A stretch of DNA of 64,000 nt from Nakamurella deserti. Its GTDB lineage: Bacteria; Actinomycetota; Actinomycetes; Mycobacteriales; Nakamurellaceae. The notes below the pieces were generated by a model, which was given only the letters and a program-made list of their open reading frames with translations, was not told the origin of the DNA and searched no databases. Positions 42,064 to 50,581 of the stretch are shown here, in pieces. A program made the position numbers and the translations under genes. Within the stretch, counting starts at the first letter, position 1. Each line of letters begins with the position of its first letter. Where the stretch lies: NCBI RefSeq assembly GCF_003260015.1, contig NZ_QCXS01000002.1:1612001-1676000 (forward strand). The letters are read 5' to 3'.

Positions 42064-42342
42064 ATGTCACGTCCCCGTTCGATTCTGCTGGTCGGTGGCG
42101 CTGCGATCGGTCTGGCAATGGCGGCGAGCCCGGCGGCGCAGGCGGGAGAACCCGTCGGAGGGTGCAATCCGTCGACTGAACTTCGTACGGTCGCGTCGCT
42201 CCAGGAGGAGGCCAGCAACGCCGCCGATGCCTTCTTCGTGGCCACCGACAAGAACGGCGACGGCTACCTGTGCAACAAGTACCTGCCCGAGCCGCCAGCC
42301 GCCAAGGGGTTGGTTTTCGACAACTCGAAGAAGCTCCGCTGA
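42064..42342 (+). CDS. Small secreted protein with EF-hand-like loop
   Basis: A 92-residue exported protein. Signal peptide 1-27 (SILLVGGAAIGLAMAASPAA, cut after AQA). The mature part has two cysteines (CNPS and YLCNK) and DKNGDGYLC, an EF-hand-like calcium loop of the D-x-N-x-D-G type seen in small actinobacterial secreted proteins. The GGAGG six bases before ATG 42064 fixes the start over the ATG four codons earlier. Function unknown. It is probably monocistronic, followed by mug after 73 bases. Confidence 0.8.
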   Translation: MSRPRSILLVGGAAIGLAMAASPAAQAGEPVGGCNPSTELRTVASLQEEASNAADAFFVATDKNGDGYLCNKYLPEPPAAKGLVFDNSKKLR

Positions 42343-42415
42343 CGGCCGGACGGCATCACGCGCTGACTTCGTGACCGTCATCGGGTGCGAGTCGTACCGG
42401 CAGTAGGTTCGCCGG

Positions 42416-42991
42416 ATGGGCTTCACCAAGGCGCAACTGGAAGAGTTCCGGGACACCACCGTCGACGATCTGGTCGGGCCGTCGGTGCGTCTGTTGTTCG
42501 TCGGGATCAACCCCGGGCTGTGGACGGCGGCCGTGCAGACGCACTTCGCCCGGCCCGGCAACCGCTTCTACCCGGCGTTGGTCGCAGCCGGGATCCTCGA
42601 GCGGCCGGTGGGCTACGTCGACGGCATGACTCCGGACGACCGCGCGTACCTGCTCGACCGGGGCATCGGCATCACCAACCTGGCGCACCGGGCCACCGCG
42701 CGGGCGGACGAGCTGACGCCCGAGGAGTTGCGGGCGGGCCGGCTGCAGCTCGAGCAGCTGGTCGCCCGGATCCGGCCGACGGTCGTGGCCATGGCGGGCA
42801 TCACCGCCTACCGCGCGGCGTTCGGCCGCAACCGGGCCACGCCGGGACGCCAGCCGGAGACGTTGTCCGGGTCGATCCTGTGGGTGGTGCCGAACCCGAG
42901 CGGACTCAACGCCCACGACACCGCGGCCAGCCTCGCGGCGGCCTACCGGGAGCCGGCGATCGCCGCCGGGATCATCCGATCCGGTGAGTGA
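42416..42991 (+). CDS. mug: Mismatch-specific (G:T/U) DNA glycosylase
   Basis: A 191-residue base-excision repair enzyme. The catalytic motif is LLFVGINPGLWTA, with Asn of GINPG as in Mug. The second motif is VPNPSGLNAH, matching NPSGLS. HFARPGNRFYPAL and LLDRGIGITNLAHRATARAD also match the family. It removes uracil or thymine mispaired with guanine, a useful activity in a GC-rich genome. Length is normal. Confidence 0.93.
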   Translation: MGFTKAQLEEFRDTTVDDLVGPSVRLLFVGINPGLWTAAVQTHFARPGNRFYPALVAAGILERPVGYVDGMTPDDRAYLLDRGIGITNLAHRATARADELTPEELRAGRLQLEQLVARIRPTVVAMAGITAYRAAFGRNRATPGRQPETLSGSILWVVPNPSGLNAHDTAASLAAAYREPAIAAGIIRSGE

Positions 42992-43216
42992 CGACGCCGG
43001 GAGCGACCGCGGTGGCGGATGTCCCGGCGAAGAGCGGCACGGCGAGCGCCATCTCGACCCGGGTGCCGGAGCCCACCGCGATCGCGGCCACGGCGGTCAG
43101 CGGGAACCCGGTCACCGCCGGCGCCCGGGTGGGCACGGCGCCACCACGCCCGCCGCCGCGGCACATCCACGGGTCACGCGGGTCGTCAGGGGCCGTCGGC
43201 ACCCCGAGGGCGACCG

Positions 43217-43693
43217 TCAGTCCATGCCCTTGAAGTGCCGGCCGCTGACGCGGGCGAGCTCGCGCTCGGCGTCCCGCTTGGCCAGGCTCTGCCGCTTGTC
43301 GTAGGTCTTCTTGCCCTTGGCCAGACCGAGCTCGACCTTGGCCTTGCCGTTGGAGAAGTACAGGCTCAGCGGCACCAGGGCCCAGCCGTCCTCGCGCATG
43401 ATGCCGGACAGCTTCGCGATCTCCTCGCGGTGCAGCAGGAGCTTGCGGGCCCGCCGCGGCTCGTGGTTGGTCCACGTACCCTGCAGGTACTCGTTGATGT
43501 GCACGCCCCGCAGCCACACCTCGTTGTCGGTGAGCGTCGCGTAGCCGTCCACCAGGGACGCGCGACCGTCACGCAACGACTTCACCTCCGTCCCCTTGAG
43601 CAGCATCCCTGCTTCGTAGGTGTCGACGATCGTGTAGTCGTGGCGTGCTTTGCGGTTCGACGCGATGAGCTTGCGTCCGGTTTCTCTGGGCAT
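43217..43693 (-). CDS. smpB: SsrA-binding protein SmpB
   Basis: A 158-residue tmRNA partner for trans-translation. Hallmarks are [65 protein letters not shown] and the basic tail [16 protein letters not shown] that mimics the anticodon arm. Start ATG at 43693. The ssrA gene is 4.8 kb downstream on the same strand. The 225 bases from 42992 to 43216 before mug carry no supported gene. Confidence 0.97.
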   Translation of the reverse strand: MPRETGRKLIASNRKARHDYTIVDTYEAGMLLKGTEVKSLRDGRASLVDGYATLTDNEVWLRGVHINEYLQGTWTNHEPRRARKLLLHREEIAKLSGIMREDGWALVPLSLYFSNGKAKVELGLAKGKKTYDKRQSLAKRDAERELARVSGRHFKGMD

Positions 43694-43781
43694 GGCCGTT
43701 CCAGAGTAGTCGGCGGTCCAGCGCGCGCCGATCAGTCGTCCGCCGGGCTGAATGTGCCGCGCCCCCCTGCCCGTCGCACCG

Positions 43782-44660
43782 CTATCCCGCCCACGGCAGC
43801 GGCCCGTCCCCGATCTGCCGCAGCGACAGGGTGAGCGACCGGTCGTCGGCGACACGGACGCCGCACAGCGCGGTGGCGCCCTTGGCGTTGTCGGGCAGGG
43901 GCATCGGCACGAACCGGGACTGGATGCCCTCGAACCAGACGAACACCGCGGACTCCACGGTCAGTCCCGCGAGGTCGCTGCGCCCGGTGGTGCGTCCGAC
44001 GATGCCGGCGCACCACGCGTCGATGTCGTCCTGGGCCGGCGGCCGCGCGACGTCGATCTCGAGGGAGGCGAACAGCTCGCCGCGGTGCGGCATCCGGCAG
44101 GGCGTGTCGCGGGCGTCGAACGCGGCGAACTCGTCGTCGTAGCAGCGGCCGAGGGTGGGCGGCGGGTCGTCGTCCGCCGCGACCCCGGCCAGTGACCCGG
44201 TGAACGGCTCGGCGCCGTACACGATGCAGGCCGCCCACCGCTGGCCCCCCGCGAACTGCCGGACGTCCGGGCCGGTGGCGGTCACGTCGTAGACCAGTAC
44301 CGCCGACCACGGCTCGGTGGTCGCGTCGCCGGTCAGATAGGTCTGCAGCCCGTCGCTCGCCCAGCAGGTGGCGAGCCCGGACGCCCCCTGCCCGGACGGC
44401 ACGTCGATGACGTCGAACACCTCGCCCCAGTGGGCCGCACCGCAGTCGCCCGCCACGAACTCGGGCAGCGGCCGCATCCAGCCGGCGGCGTCGAACACCG
44501 GGTGGACGGGATCGCGCAGACAGGTTCCGACGGCCGGCGGCGGGCCCGGCGGCTCGGCCGACGCGGTCCCGTTCACGCCGGGACCCGACACCCGCGGCAG
44601 CACCGCGACGATCAACGCCACGAACAGCAGCACCACCGCCCCCGCCGCCCTCCGGTCCAT
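43782..44660 (-). CDS. Septum-formation-like secreted/membrane protein
   Basis: A 292-residue protein with one N-terminal helix (5-22, [18 protein letters not shown]) and an extracytoplasmic part holding seven or more cysteines. It contains two repeats of the pattern V-G-T-C-L ... [10 protein letters not shown] and L-G-R-C-Y ... [10 protein letters not shown], the G-x-C-(n)-C-x-x-x-H-x-x-E-V/L-F signature of the 'septum formation' family. Location beside ftsX/ftsE is suggestive, but a division role is not shown. Confidence 0.7.
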   Translation of the reverse strand: MDRRAAGAVVLLFVALIVAVLPRVSGPGVNGTASAEPPGPPPAVGTCLRDPVHPVFDAAGWMRPLPEFVAGDCGAAHWGEVFDVIDVPSGQGASGLATCWASDGLQTYLTGDATTEPWSAVLVYDVTATGPDVRQFAGGQRWAACIVYGAEPFTGSLAGVAADDDPPPTLGRCYDDEFAAFDARDTPCRMPHRGELFASLEIDVARPPAQDDIDAWCAGIVGRTTGRSDLAGLTVESAVFVWFEGIQSRFVPMPLPDNAKGATALCGVRVADDRSLTLSLRQIGDGPLPWAG

Positions 44661-44695
44661 GACCGGACCTTACGTGCGTGGCCCGCAGCGTCGGG

Positions 44696-45193
44696 TCAGC
44701 CGATGCGGTGCAGCTCCACCGAGGTGAGCTCGCCGGCGTCGATCTCGGCGGTCAGATAGGTGCGGAAGGGCTCCCGACGGCGGTCGGTGCACGATCCGGG
44801 GTTGAGCAGTCGCATCCCGTTCGGTGCCGTCGAGTCCCACGGGATGTGGCTGTGGCCGAAGACCAGCACGTCGGTGTCGGGGAACGCCGCCTGCATCCGC
44901 TGCTCGCGACGGTCCTTGGCGCCGGTCTCGTGGACGACCGTGCACCGCACCCCGTCGAGCGTCACGGATGCGACCAGCGGCAACCGCTCCCGCAGCACGC
45001 CGTGGTCGTTGTTGCCGTACACACCGACGAGCCGGGCAGCCCGGGTCTCGAGCTGGTCCAGCAGGGCCACGTCCACCCAGTCGCCCGCGTGGACGACGAC
45101 GTCGGCGGCGTCGACCGCGGCCCACACCTCGGCGGGCAGGTCCTTCGCGCGTGCCGGGACGTGGGTGTCGGAGATCAGCAGCAGGCGCAGCAC
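44696..45193 (-). CDS. Metallophosphoesterase, YfcE/MJ0936 type
   Basis: A 165-residue calcineurin-like phosphodiesterase. Metal motifs: ISDTHVPARAKDL (D-x-H), VVHAGDWVD (G-D), GVYGNNDHG (G-N-x-D), and VFGHSHIPW (G-H-x-H), with NPGSCTDRR closing as in YfcE. The GTG start lies one base after the ftsX stop, so it is the third gene of the ftsE-ftsX transcript. Natural substrate unknown. Confidence 0.9.
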   Translation of the reverse strand: MLRLLLISDTHVPARAKDLPAEVWAAVDAADVVVHAGDWVDVALLDQLETRAARLVGVYGNNDHGVLRERLPLVASVTLDGVRCTVVHETGAKDRREQRMQAAFPDTDVLVFGHSHIPWDSTAPNGMRLLNPGSCTDRRREPFRTYLTAEIDAGELTSVELHRIG

Positions 45194-45194
45194 G

Positions 45195-46097
45195 TCACGT
45201 ACGGACGTAGAGCCGCAGCGTCACGTAGGCCGAGATCGCGGCCAGACCGGCGCCGACGACACCGAGGATCGGGGCCACGTAGAAGAACGCGGCCTGGTCG
45301 ATCGCCGGGATGATGCCGGCCTGGATGGGCGCTTCGAGGGCACTGTCGACGAACCACACCTTCGCCGCGACCAGGCCGGCCACCGCGAGGATCGCACCCA
45401 CCACGCCGGCCACCACCGCTTCGATGATGAACGGCAACTGCGTCCGCCATCGGGAGGCGCCGACGAGCCGCATGATCTCGGTCTCCGTGCGCCGCGTGTA
45501 CGCGGCGATCTGGACCATGTTCGAGATCAGCAGGAACGCGGCGATCGCCTGCACGATGGAGATCGCCAGCGTGGCGTTGCGCAACCCGTTGAGCAGCGAG
45601 AACAGCCGGTCCAGGAACGCGCTCTGGTCGGACACCGAATCCACCCCGGGACGGCCGGAGTACTCGGTGATGATGGTGCGGTAGTTCTCCGGGTTGTTCA
45701 GGGCGACGTGGAACGACGCCGGCAGCGCGTCCGCGGACACGATGTCCAGCAGCTCGGGCTGCGCGGCGAACATCTCGTTGTAGCGCTCGAGGGCCTGCTG
45801 CTGCGACTCGTAGCGGGCGGTGGACACCTCGGGGTTGTCGGTCAGGTCCTTCAGGAGCGCCTGGCACAGGTCCTGCTCGCAGTTGGGGTCGGCCTGCGAC
45901 TGGGCGGTCGTCAGGTAGACGGTGACCTCCACGCGGTTGCCGAAGATCTGCTTCATCTGGTCGGTCATCCGGGCGATGATCAGGCCGCCACCGAGCATCC
46001 CGAGCGAGATGGCGGTGGTCAGGATCATCGCGATCGTCATCGTGACGTTGCGTCTGAGCCCAGCCATGACCTCGCTGAACATGATTCCGGCTCGCAT
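45195..46097 (-). CDS. ftsX: Cell-division ABC transporter permease FtsX
   Basis: A 300-residue, four-helix permease. With FtsE it activates peptidoglycan hydrolases at the septum. The N-terminal cytosolic MRAGIMFSEVMAGLRRNVTM and helix 1 are followed by a ~140-residue extracellular loop with two cysteines (NCEQDLC), then QAIAAFLLISNMVQIAAYTR and TETEIMRLVGASRWRTQLPF, the usual E-I-M-R-L-V-G-A coupling helix, and two last helices. The 84-base gap to ftsE holds a 7-bp GC hairpin (46145-46161). Confidence 0.95.
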   Translation of the reverse strand: MRAGIMFSEVMAGLRRNVTMTIAMILTTAISLGMLGGGLIIARMTDQMKQIFGNRVEVTVYLTTAQSQADPNCEQDLCQALLKDLTDNPEVSTARYESQQQALERYNEMFAAQPELLDIVSADALPASFHVALNNPENYRTIITEYSGRPGVDSVSDQSAFLDRLFSLLNGLRNATLAISIVQAIAAFLLISNMVQIAAYTRRTETEIMRLVGASRWRTQLPFIIEAVVAGVVGAILAVAGLVAAKVWFVDSALEAPIQAGIIPAIDQAAFFYVAPILGVVGAGLAAISAYVTLRLYVRT

Positions 46098-46181
46098 GGG
46101 GTTCTCCTCGTGCTTTCTACGGCGGGTACGGCGGTGCGTGCGGTGCGCCCGCTGCGGGCGCTCCGGCGGGGTGCGGGGGTG

Positions 46182-46871
46182 TCAGCGCCCCACGCCGTAC
46201 ACGCCACGGGACTCGTCCCGGACGACCTTGCCGGACTGCAGTTCGATGACCCGCCGACGCATGGCGTCGACGATGTGGTTGTCGTGGGTGGCCATCAGCA
46301 CCGTGGTGCCGGTGCGGTTGATGCGCTCGAGCAGCAGCATGATGTCGCCACTGGTGTCGGGGTCGAGGTTGCCGGTGGGCTCGTCGGCCAGCAGCAGCAA
46401 CGGACGGTTGACGAACGCGCGGGCGATGGCCACGCGCTGCTGCTCGCCACCCGACAACTCGTGCGGGAAGCGCTTGGCCTTGCCCTCCAGGCCGACGAGT
46501 TCGAGGACCTCGGGGACGACCTTGCGGATGTGCGGACGCGACTTGCCGATGACCTCGAGCGCGAACCCGATGTTGCCCTCGACCGTCTTGTTGGAGAGCA
46601 ACCGGAAGTCCTGGAAGACGCAGCCGAGGCTGCGCCGGTGGGCCGGGATCTTGGAGCGGCGCATGCGTTGCAGGTCGCTACCGGCCACCTCGATCTCGCC
46701 CTTCGAGGGCTGCTCCTCGCGCAGCAGCAGTCGCAGGAAGGTGGACTTACCGGAACCGGACGGGCCTATGAGGAAGACGAATTCGCCCTTCTCCACGTCG
46801 ACCGTGACGTCGTCCAACGCGGGACGCGTCGAGGTCTTGTACGTCTTGGAGATCTGGGACATGTGGATCAC
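46182..46871 (-). CDS. ftsE: Cell-division ATP-binding protein FtsE
   Basis: A 229-residue ABC ATPase, the same length as mycobacterial FtsE. Walker A is GPSGSGKST, the Q-loop is VFQDFRLL, the signature is [14 protein letters not shown], Walker B is [13 protein letters not shown], and the switch His is in MATHDNHIV. The GTG at 46871 ([12 protein letters not shown]) gives the family's normal N-terminus. The GTG 8 codons upstream is less likely. First gene of ftsE-ftsX-phosphoesterase. Confidence 0.95.
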   Translation of the reverse strand: MIHMSQISKTYKTSTRPALDDVTVDVEKGEFVFLIGPSGSGKSTFLRLLLREEQPSKGEIEVAGSDLQRMRRSKIPAHRRSLGCVFQDFRLLSNKTVEGNIGFALEVIGKSRPHIRKVVPEVLELVGLEGKAKRFPHELSGGEQQRVAIARAFVNRPLLLLADEPTGNLDPDTSGDIMLLLERINRTGTTVLMATHDNHIVDAMRRRVIELQSGKVVRDESRGVYGVGR

Positions 46872-46959
46872 GGGACCTGACTCTACCTCGACCACCTTTG
46901 CGGAATCGTTATCCGACGGCCCGCCACGCCCCCGTCTTCAACTCCGTGACCGGCCACAA

Positions 46960-46987
46960 CAGGTGCAATTGTGCCTTTGGGCACCTG
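46960..46987 (-). terminator. Possible terminator after the GT39 gene
   Basis: Stem CAGGTGC / GCACCTG (46960-46966 with 46981-46987), 14-base loop, 22 bases past the stop. Modest strength. Confidence 0.4.
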
Positions 46988-47008
46988 GCCCGGCGGATCC
47001 CCGGGGGG

Positions 47009-48487
47009 TCAGCTCCGGTGCCGCATGGCCGGCCAGACGGCGGCCCAGCCGCCGATCGGACCCCGGCAGACGACCACCGGCTGCTCCTGCTCCTCGTTGT
47101 CGACGCCGCGCCCGTTGTCGAGTTCGTCGGCGGCGGTACACGTCCGGAACAGCAACCGGGTCGGCTCCGCCCGGCCGACCACGACGGCGGTGGTGGCGGT
47201 GTCGGGCGGGGGCGGGCCGTCGGCCAGGGCGTTGTGTCCGCTGTAGGCGGCGGGGAGTCCGTGATGCGGACCGAAGCGCGCGATCGCGCCCGCCTCGCCG
47301 TAGTTGGCGGTGACGATCACCGCGGCCGCGCGCTCGTCGACCGGCAGCGCGGCCCAGACGGCGGCGATCTGGTCGACGTAGGTGGGCCAGCCGATGGAAT
47401 CGCCGGTCACGGCGTTCATCCCGGGCAGCGGGGTGTCGCCGACGAACCGCTCCGGGATGACGGGCAGCGCGATCACGGCGGCCACCGCCCCGTTGACCGC
47501 CACCGCGACGACGGCGCCGACCCGCCACCCCTGTCGGCCGGCGAGCCACCGGCTCACCGGAACGCAGCCGACCGCGAACACGACCAGCATCAACGGCGCC
47601 GGATAGTAGAACTGCGTGCCGCCGACCCAGGTGGCGACCAGCACCACGACGAGAGCGACCGGCAGCCACCGGGCGGCCCGCAGCGCGGCCGAGCGGTACG
47701 GCGCGATCATCCCGGCGACCAGCACCGGCAGCAGCGGTGGACCGAGCAGCAACGGCAGGAACACGGGGATGTTCGACCGCACCCGCCCGGAGTTCCCGGC
47801 GGCCAGCGCCGCCCCCATCTGCAGCTGCGGCCAGTCGTGGGTGGCCTGGTAGATCAGGTTCGGGGCGCCGACCGCCAGCGCCAGCAGGATGCCGAGCACC
47901 GGCCACCGGGTGGCGAGCACCCTGCGGGGACCGCCGACCAGCAGGCCGACGGCGATGCCGGCCAGCAGCATCGCGATCAGCAGCTTGTTGTACATGCTCA
48001 GGCCGGTGACCAGCCCGGCGACCAGCCACCACCCCGGGCGGTCGCGGACCACCGCCCACAGCACGCACAGGCACACGACCGGCCAGATGAGCAGGTCCAG
48101 CGACGCGGTCAGCATGGTGTGCCCGAAGACCAGCACGATCGACGTCGACGCGGTGCCGAACGCGGCCAGGCTCTGCGCGGTGCGCCCGCCGCCGAGCTCG
48201 CGGGCGGTCGCCGCCGCCGCGATGACGGTCAGGGTCGCGGCGAGAGTCGCCGGGATCCGGATCATCCACGGCTCGTCGACGATCCCGCTGAGCGTCCGCA
48301 CCACCAGCGGCAGCAGCGGCGGCTGGTCGACGTAGCCCCATGCCGGCGGCAGCATCCGGAAGTACAGCTCGTCCCGGTGGTAGCCGTAGCCGTTGCTCGC
48401 GAGGGTCAGCGCGACCGCGACCAGTCCCGCGGCGACGAAGACGGGCAGCCGCGCGGGCGGCGGCCGGACGGGGGTGGCGTCGTCCAC
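47009..48487 (-). CDS. GT39-like (ArnT/PMT) membrane glycosyltransferase
   Basis: A 492-residue polytopic enzyme, predicted to move a sugar from a polyprenyl-phosphate donor to an extracytoplasmic acceptor. The first extracytoplasmic loop has GYGYHRDELYF, the catalytic D-E pair of the GT-C superfamily, followed by WGYVDQPPLLPLV. About ten helices follow to residue ~360, then an extracytoplasmic C-terminal domain with ANYGEAGAIARFG and GHNALADGPPP. The GTG start at 48487 lies 2 bases after the hisN-type gene's stop, so they are co-transcribed. Confidence 0.85.
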   Translation of the reverse strand: MDDATPVRPPPARLPVFVAAGLVAVALTLASNGYGYHRDELYFRMLPPAWGYVDQPPLLPLVVRTLSGIVDEPWMIRIPATLAATLTVIAAAATARELGGGRTAQSLAAFGTASTSIVLVFGHTMLTASLDLLIWPVVCLCVLWAVVRDRPGWWLVAGLVTGLSMYNKLLIAMLLAGIAVGLLVGGPRRVLATRWPVLGILLALAVGAPNLIYQATHDWPQLQMGAALAAGNSGRVRSNIPVFLPLLLGPPLLPVLVAGMIAPYRSAALRAARWLPVALVVVLVATWVGGTQFYYPAPLMLVVFAVGCVPVSRWLAGRQGWRVGAVVAVAVNGAVAAVIALPVIPERFVGDTPLPGMNAVTGDSIGWPTYVDQIAAVWAALPVDERAAAVIVTANYGEAGAIARFGPHHGLPAAYSGHNALADGPPPPDTATTAVVVGRAEPTRLLFRTCTAADELDNGRGVDNEEQEQPVVVCRGPIGGWAAVWPAMRHRS

Positions 48488-48489
48488 CG

Positions 48490-49302
48490 TCAGGGCGCGA
48501 GCGCCGCGGACACCGCGGCGTGCAGCAGGCCGTTGGTGGCCAGTGCGTTGCCGGCGTCGGTGGCCGGCGTGCGGCCGTCGATGCCGGTCATGGTGCCGCC
48601 GGCTTCGCTGACGATGGGGACGAGCGCGGCCATGTCCCAGACGTTGAGTTCCGGCTCGGCGGCGATGTCGACGGCGCCTTCGGCGACCAGCATGTACGGA
48701 TAGAAGTCGCCGTAGCCGCGGAGCCGCCAGGTCGCCCGCGACAGCCCGAGCAGTTGCTCGAGCCGGTCGTGCGCCTCCCATTCGGCGAGGTCGGAGATCG
48801 CCAGGCTGGCGTCGGCCGGGTCCGCGACCGCCGACACCCGGCAGCGGCGGGGCGTGCCCTCCCGGAAGGCGGTGAAGGCGCCGCCACCGACGGTGGCCCA
48901 CCAGCGGCGGGCCAGCGCGGGGGCGGAGACGACTCCGACGACGATGGCGCCGGTGTCGTCGAGCAGCGCGATCAGCGTGGCCCACACGGGGACACCGCGG
49001 ACGTAGTTCTTCGTCCCGTCGATCGGGTCGACGACCCAGCGGCGACCGGTGGTGTCGGACAGCGCACCGCCGTACTCCTCACCCACGACGACGTCGTCCG
49101 GCCGCTCGGCGGTGATCATCGCCCGTAACGCCCGCTCGACGGCGGTGTCGGCGTCCGACACCGGCGTCAGGTCGGGCTTGGAGTCGACCCGCAGGTCGGC
49201 GGCCTGGAAGCGGTCCATGCTGATCGCGTCGGCGGCGTCGGCCAGCAGCAACGCGAGGGCCAGATCGTCGGCGTGGACGGGGCGGGGGTCTGCGGCGGAC
49301 AT
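48490..49302 (-). CDS. hisN: Histidinol-phosphatase of the inositol monophosphatase family
   Basis: A 270-residue Mg2+ phosphatase. Motifs: [25 protein letters not shown] (metal Glu), [20 protein letters not shown] (the D-P-I-D-G-T core) and [20 protein letters not shown]. The DGTKN(Y/F)-R-G-V-P form and closing elements match actinobacterial HisN more than SuhB, but phosphatase families overlap, so other sugar- or polyol-phosphates are possible. It heads a two-gene unit with the GT39-like enzyme. No other his genes are nearby. Confidence 0.85.
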   Translation of the reverse strand: MSAADPRPVHADDLALALLLADAADAISMDRFQAADLRVDSKPDLTPVSDADTAVERALRAMITAERPDDVVVGEEYGGALSDTTGRRWVVDPIDGTKNYVRGVPVWATLIALLDDTGAIVVGVVSAPALARRWWATVGGGAFTAFREGTPRRCRVSAVADPADASLAISDLAEWEAHDRLEQLLGLSRATWRLRGYGDFYPYMLVAEGAVDIAAEPELNVWDMAALVPIVSEAGGTMTGIDGRTPATDAGNALATNGLLHAAVSAALAP

Positions 49303-49324
49303 GACCGCAGACCCTATCGGCCGG

Positions 49325-49912
49325 TCACCCCCCGAAAGCCCTCCGGTAGAGCTCGCGCAGCTCCGGGCCGGCTTCGCCGCTCCGCCCGCAGGTGGCGACC
49401 CGGCCGTCGGTGGCGGCGATCAGGTAAGCGGTGCCCCGGACGTACGGCACGGCGGAGAAGTCGGCGGCGGCGGCGTCCTGCTGCGTGACGGCGACCTCGT
49501 CGCCGATCTCACCTCGGAACCGCTCCGAGACGTCGAGGGTCACAGTGGAACCGTCGATGCCGGTCACCGTCCCCTCGAAGGCCAGCGTGTTCGGCGCCAA
49601 CGCCTCCGCGGTGACCTGGGCGCACATGGCCATCGGGTCGGTCGCGGATTGCGTGAGGCGGGTGACGTCGGGGCCGCCGGTGGTCAACACCATCACCCCG
49701 GCGGCCGCCGCGGCGACGCCGATCCCCCCGCCGATCAGCCACGTCGTACGGCGCCGACGCAGCGGCGCCACGGTCGCGGTGGGTTCGATGGCGGTCATGG
49801 CGTCCTCCAGGTGTCGGTCCCGCCGGTCGGCGGGCAGCGGCGGCAGAGCGGCGGCCGGGTCGACGGCGCGCAGGCGGGCCCGGAGCGGATCGTCGTCGTA
49901 GTCGGTGGTCAT
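49325..49912 (-). CDS. Anti-sigma-like single-pass membrane protein
   Basis: A 195-residue protein whose ATG overlaps the sigma factor stop (ATGA). The cytosolic N-terminus (1-53) is followed by one membrane helix (about 58-78, [20 protein letters not shown]) and an outside domain of ~115 residues with three cysteines. There is no zinc-type H-x-x-x-C-x-x-C anti-sigma motif, so the call rests on gene order and topology. The outer domain has no relatives that I recognise. Confidence 0.6.
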   Translation of the reverse strand: MTTDYDDDPLRARLRAVDPAAALPPLPADRRDRHLEDAMTAIEPTATVAPLRRRRTTWLIGGGIGVAAAAAGVMVLTTGGPDVTRLTQSATDPMAMCAQVTAEALAPNTLAFEGTVTGIDGSTVTLDVSERFRGEIGDEVAVTQQDAAAADFSAVPYVRGTAYLIAATDGRVATCGRSGEAGPELRELYRRAFGG

Positions 49913-50451
49913 CCCCGGCTCCTCTCTGTGTCCTGTCCATGTCCGTCGGGGTGGTCACTCTTTCCGAGCGCGGCCCTGAGCCGTTGTTTCGCCCGGTGCA
50001 GGCGGATCGACGCGGCGTTGGGGGTGATGCCGAGGACGGTGCCGATGGCGGCGGGCGCCAGGTCCTCCCAGGCCCACAGACGCAGCACCTCGGCGTCGTC
50101 CGCCGACAGTGACGCGAAGGCCCGATCCAGGGTGTCGTCGGCGGAGTCCGGGCCGGGGGTGGCCGTCGCGGGCGGGTCGACCGCCCGGATGCGGCCGATC
50201 AGCCTCGCCTGGCGGCGGTCGGAGCGGTCGGCGTTGGCCAGGCAGTTGCGGGCGACGACGTAGGTCCACGGCAGCACGTCGTCCGGGATGTCGTCGAGGC
50301 GCCGCCAGCAGACCAGCAGCGTCTCGCTCAGCACGTCCTCGGCGGTGTCGGCGTCGGTACGCCGGTGCAGGTACCGCCGCACCGGCTCGACCACGACCGC
50401 CGCGACGGCGTGGAACCGCGCCGCCCGCTCCCCCTCACGCACACCCGTCAC
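49909..50451 (-). CDS. ECF-type RNA polymerase sigma factor
   Basis: A 180-residue group 4 sigma factor. Region 2 (about 10-75) has TAEDVLSETLLVCWRRLDDI and LPWTYVVARNCLANADRSDR. Region 4 (about 110-160) has FASLSADDAEVLRLWAWEDL and the helix-turn-helix IGTVLGITPNAASIRLHRAK. Start GTG at 50451 follows GGAGGGG. A GTG three codons later is possible. It is divergent from the CpaF-type gene (130-base gap) and coupled to a membrane protein that probably regulates it. Confidence 0.92.
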   Translation of the reverse strand: MTGVREGERAARFHAVAAVVVEPVRRYLHRRTDADTAEDVLSETLLVCWRRLDDIPDDVLPWTYVVARNCLANADRSDRRQARLIGRIRAVDPPATATPGPDSADDTLDRAFASLSADDAEVLRLWAWEDLAPAAIGTVLGITPNAASIRLHRAKQRLRAALGKSDHPDGHGQDTERSRG

Positions 50452-50581
50452 GCCCCTCCATGTCCGGTCCTCCCCGGCATCTTTCCCGGCCGGCGGGATC
50501 CATCCCCATTCGCCGCGATCCGTCCCGCCGATCCGCCGATGTCGATACCGTTGCGGCAGACGGGTGAACGGCAGGGGCGGC

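Noticed and set aside
42972-43166. Possible 64-residue hydrophobic protein from ATG 43166 on the complement
   Set aside because: Mildly hydrophobic frame between smpB and mug, but no ribosome site and no family. It may be a remnant, and the evidence is too thin to call.
46145-46161. Terminator between ftsE and ftsX
   Set aside because: A 7-bp GC stem with 3-base loop is present, but ftsE and ftsX act as a complex and need co-expression. It is more likely a processing or attenuation hairpin, if anything.
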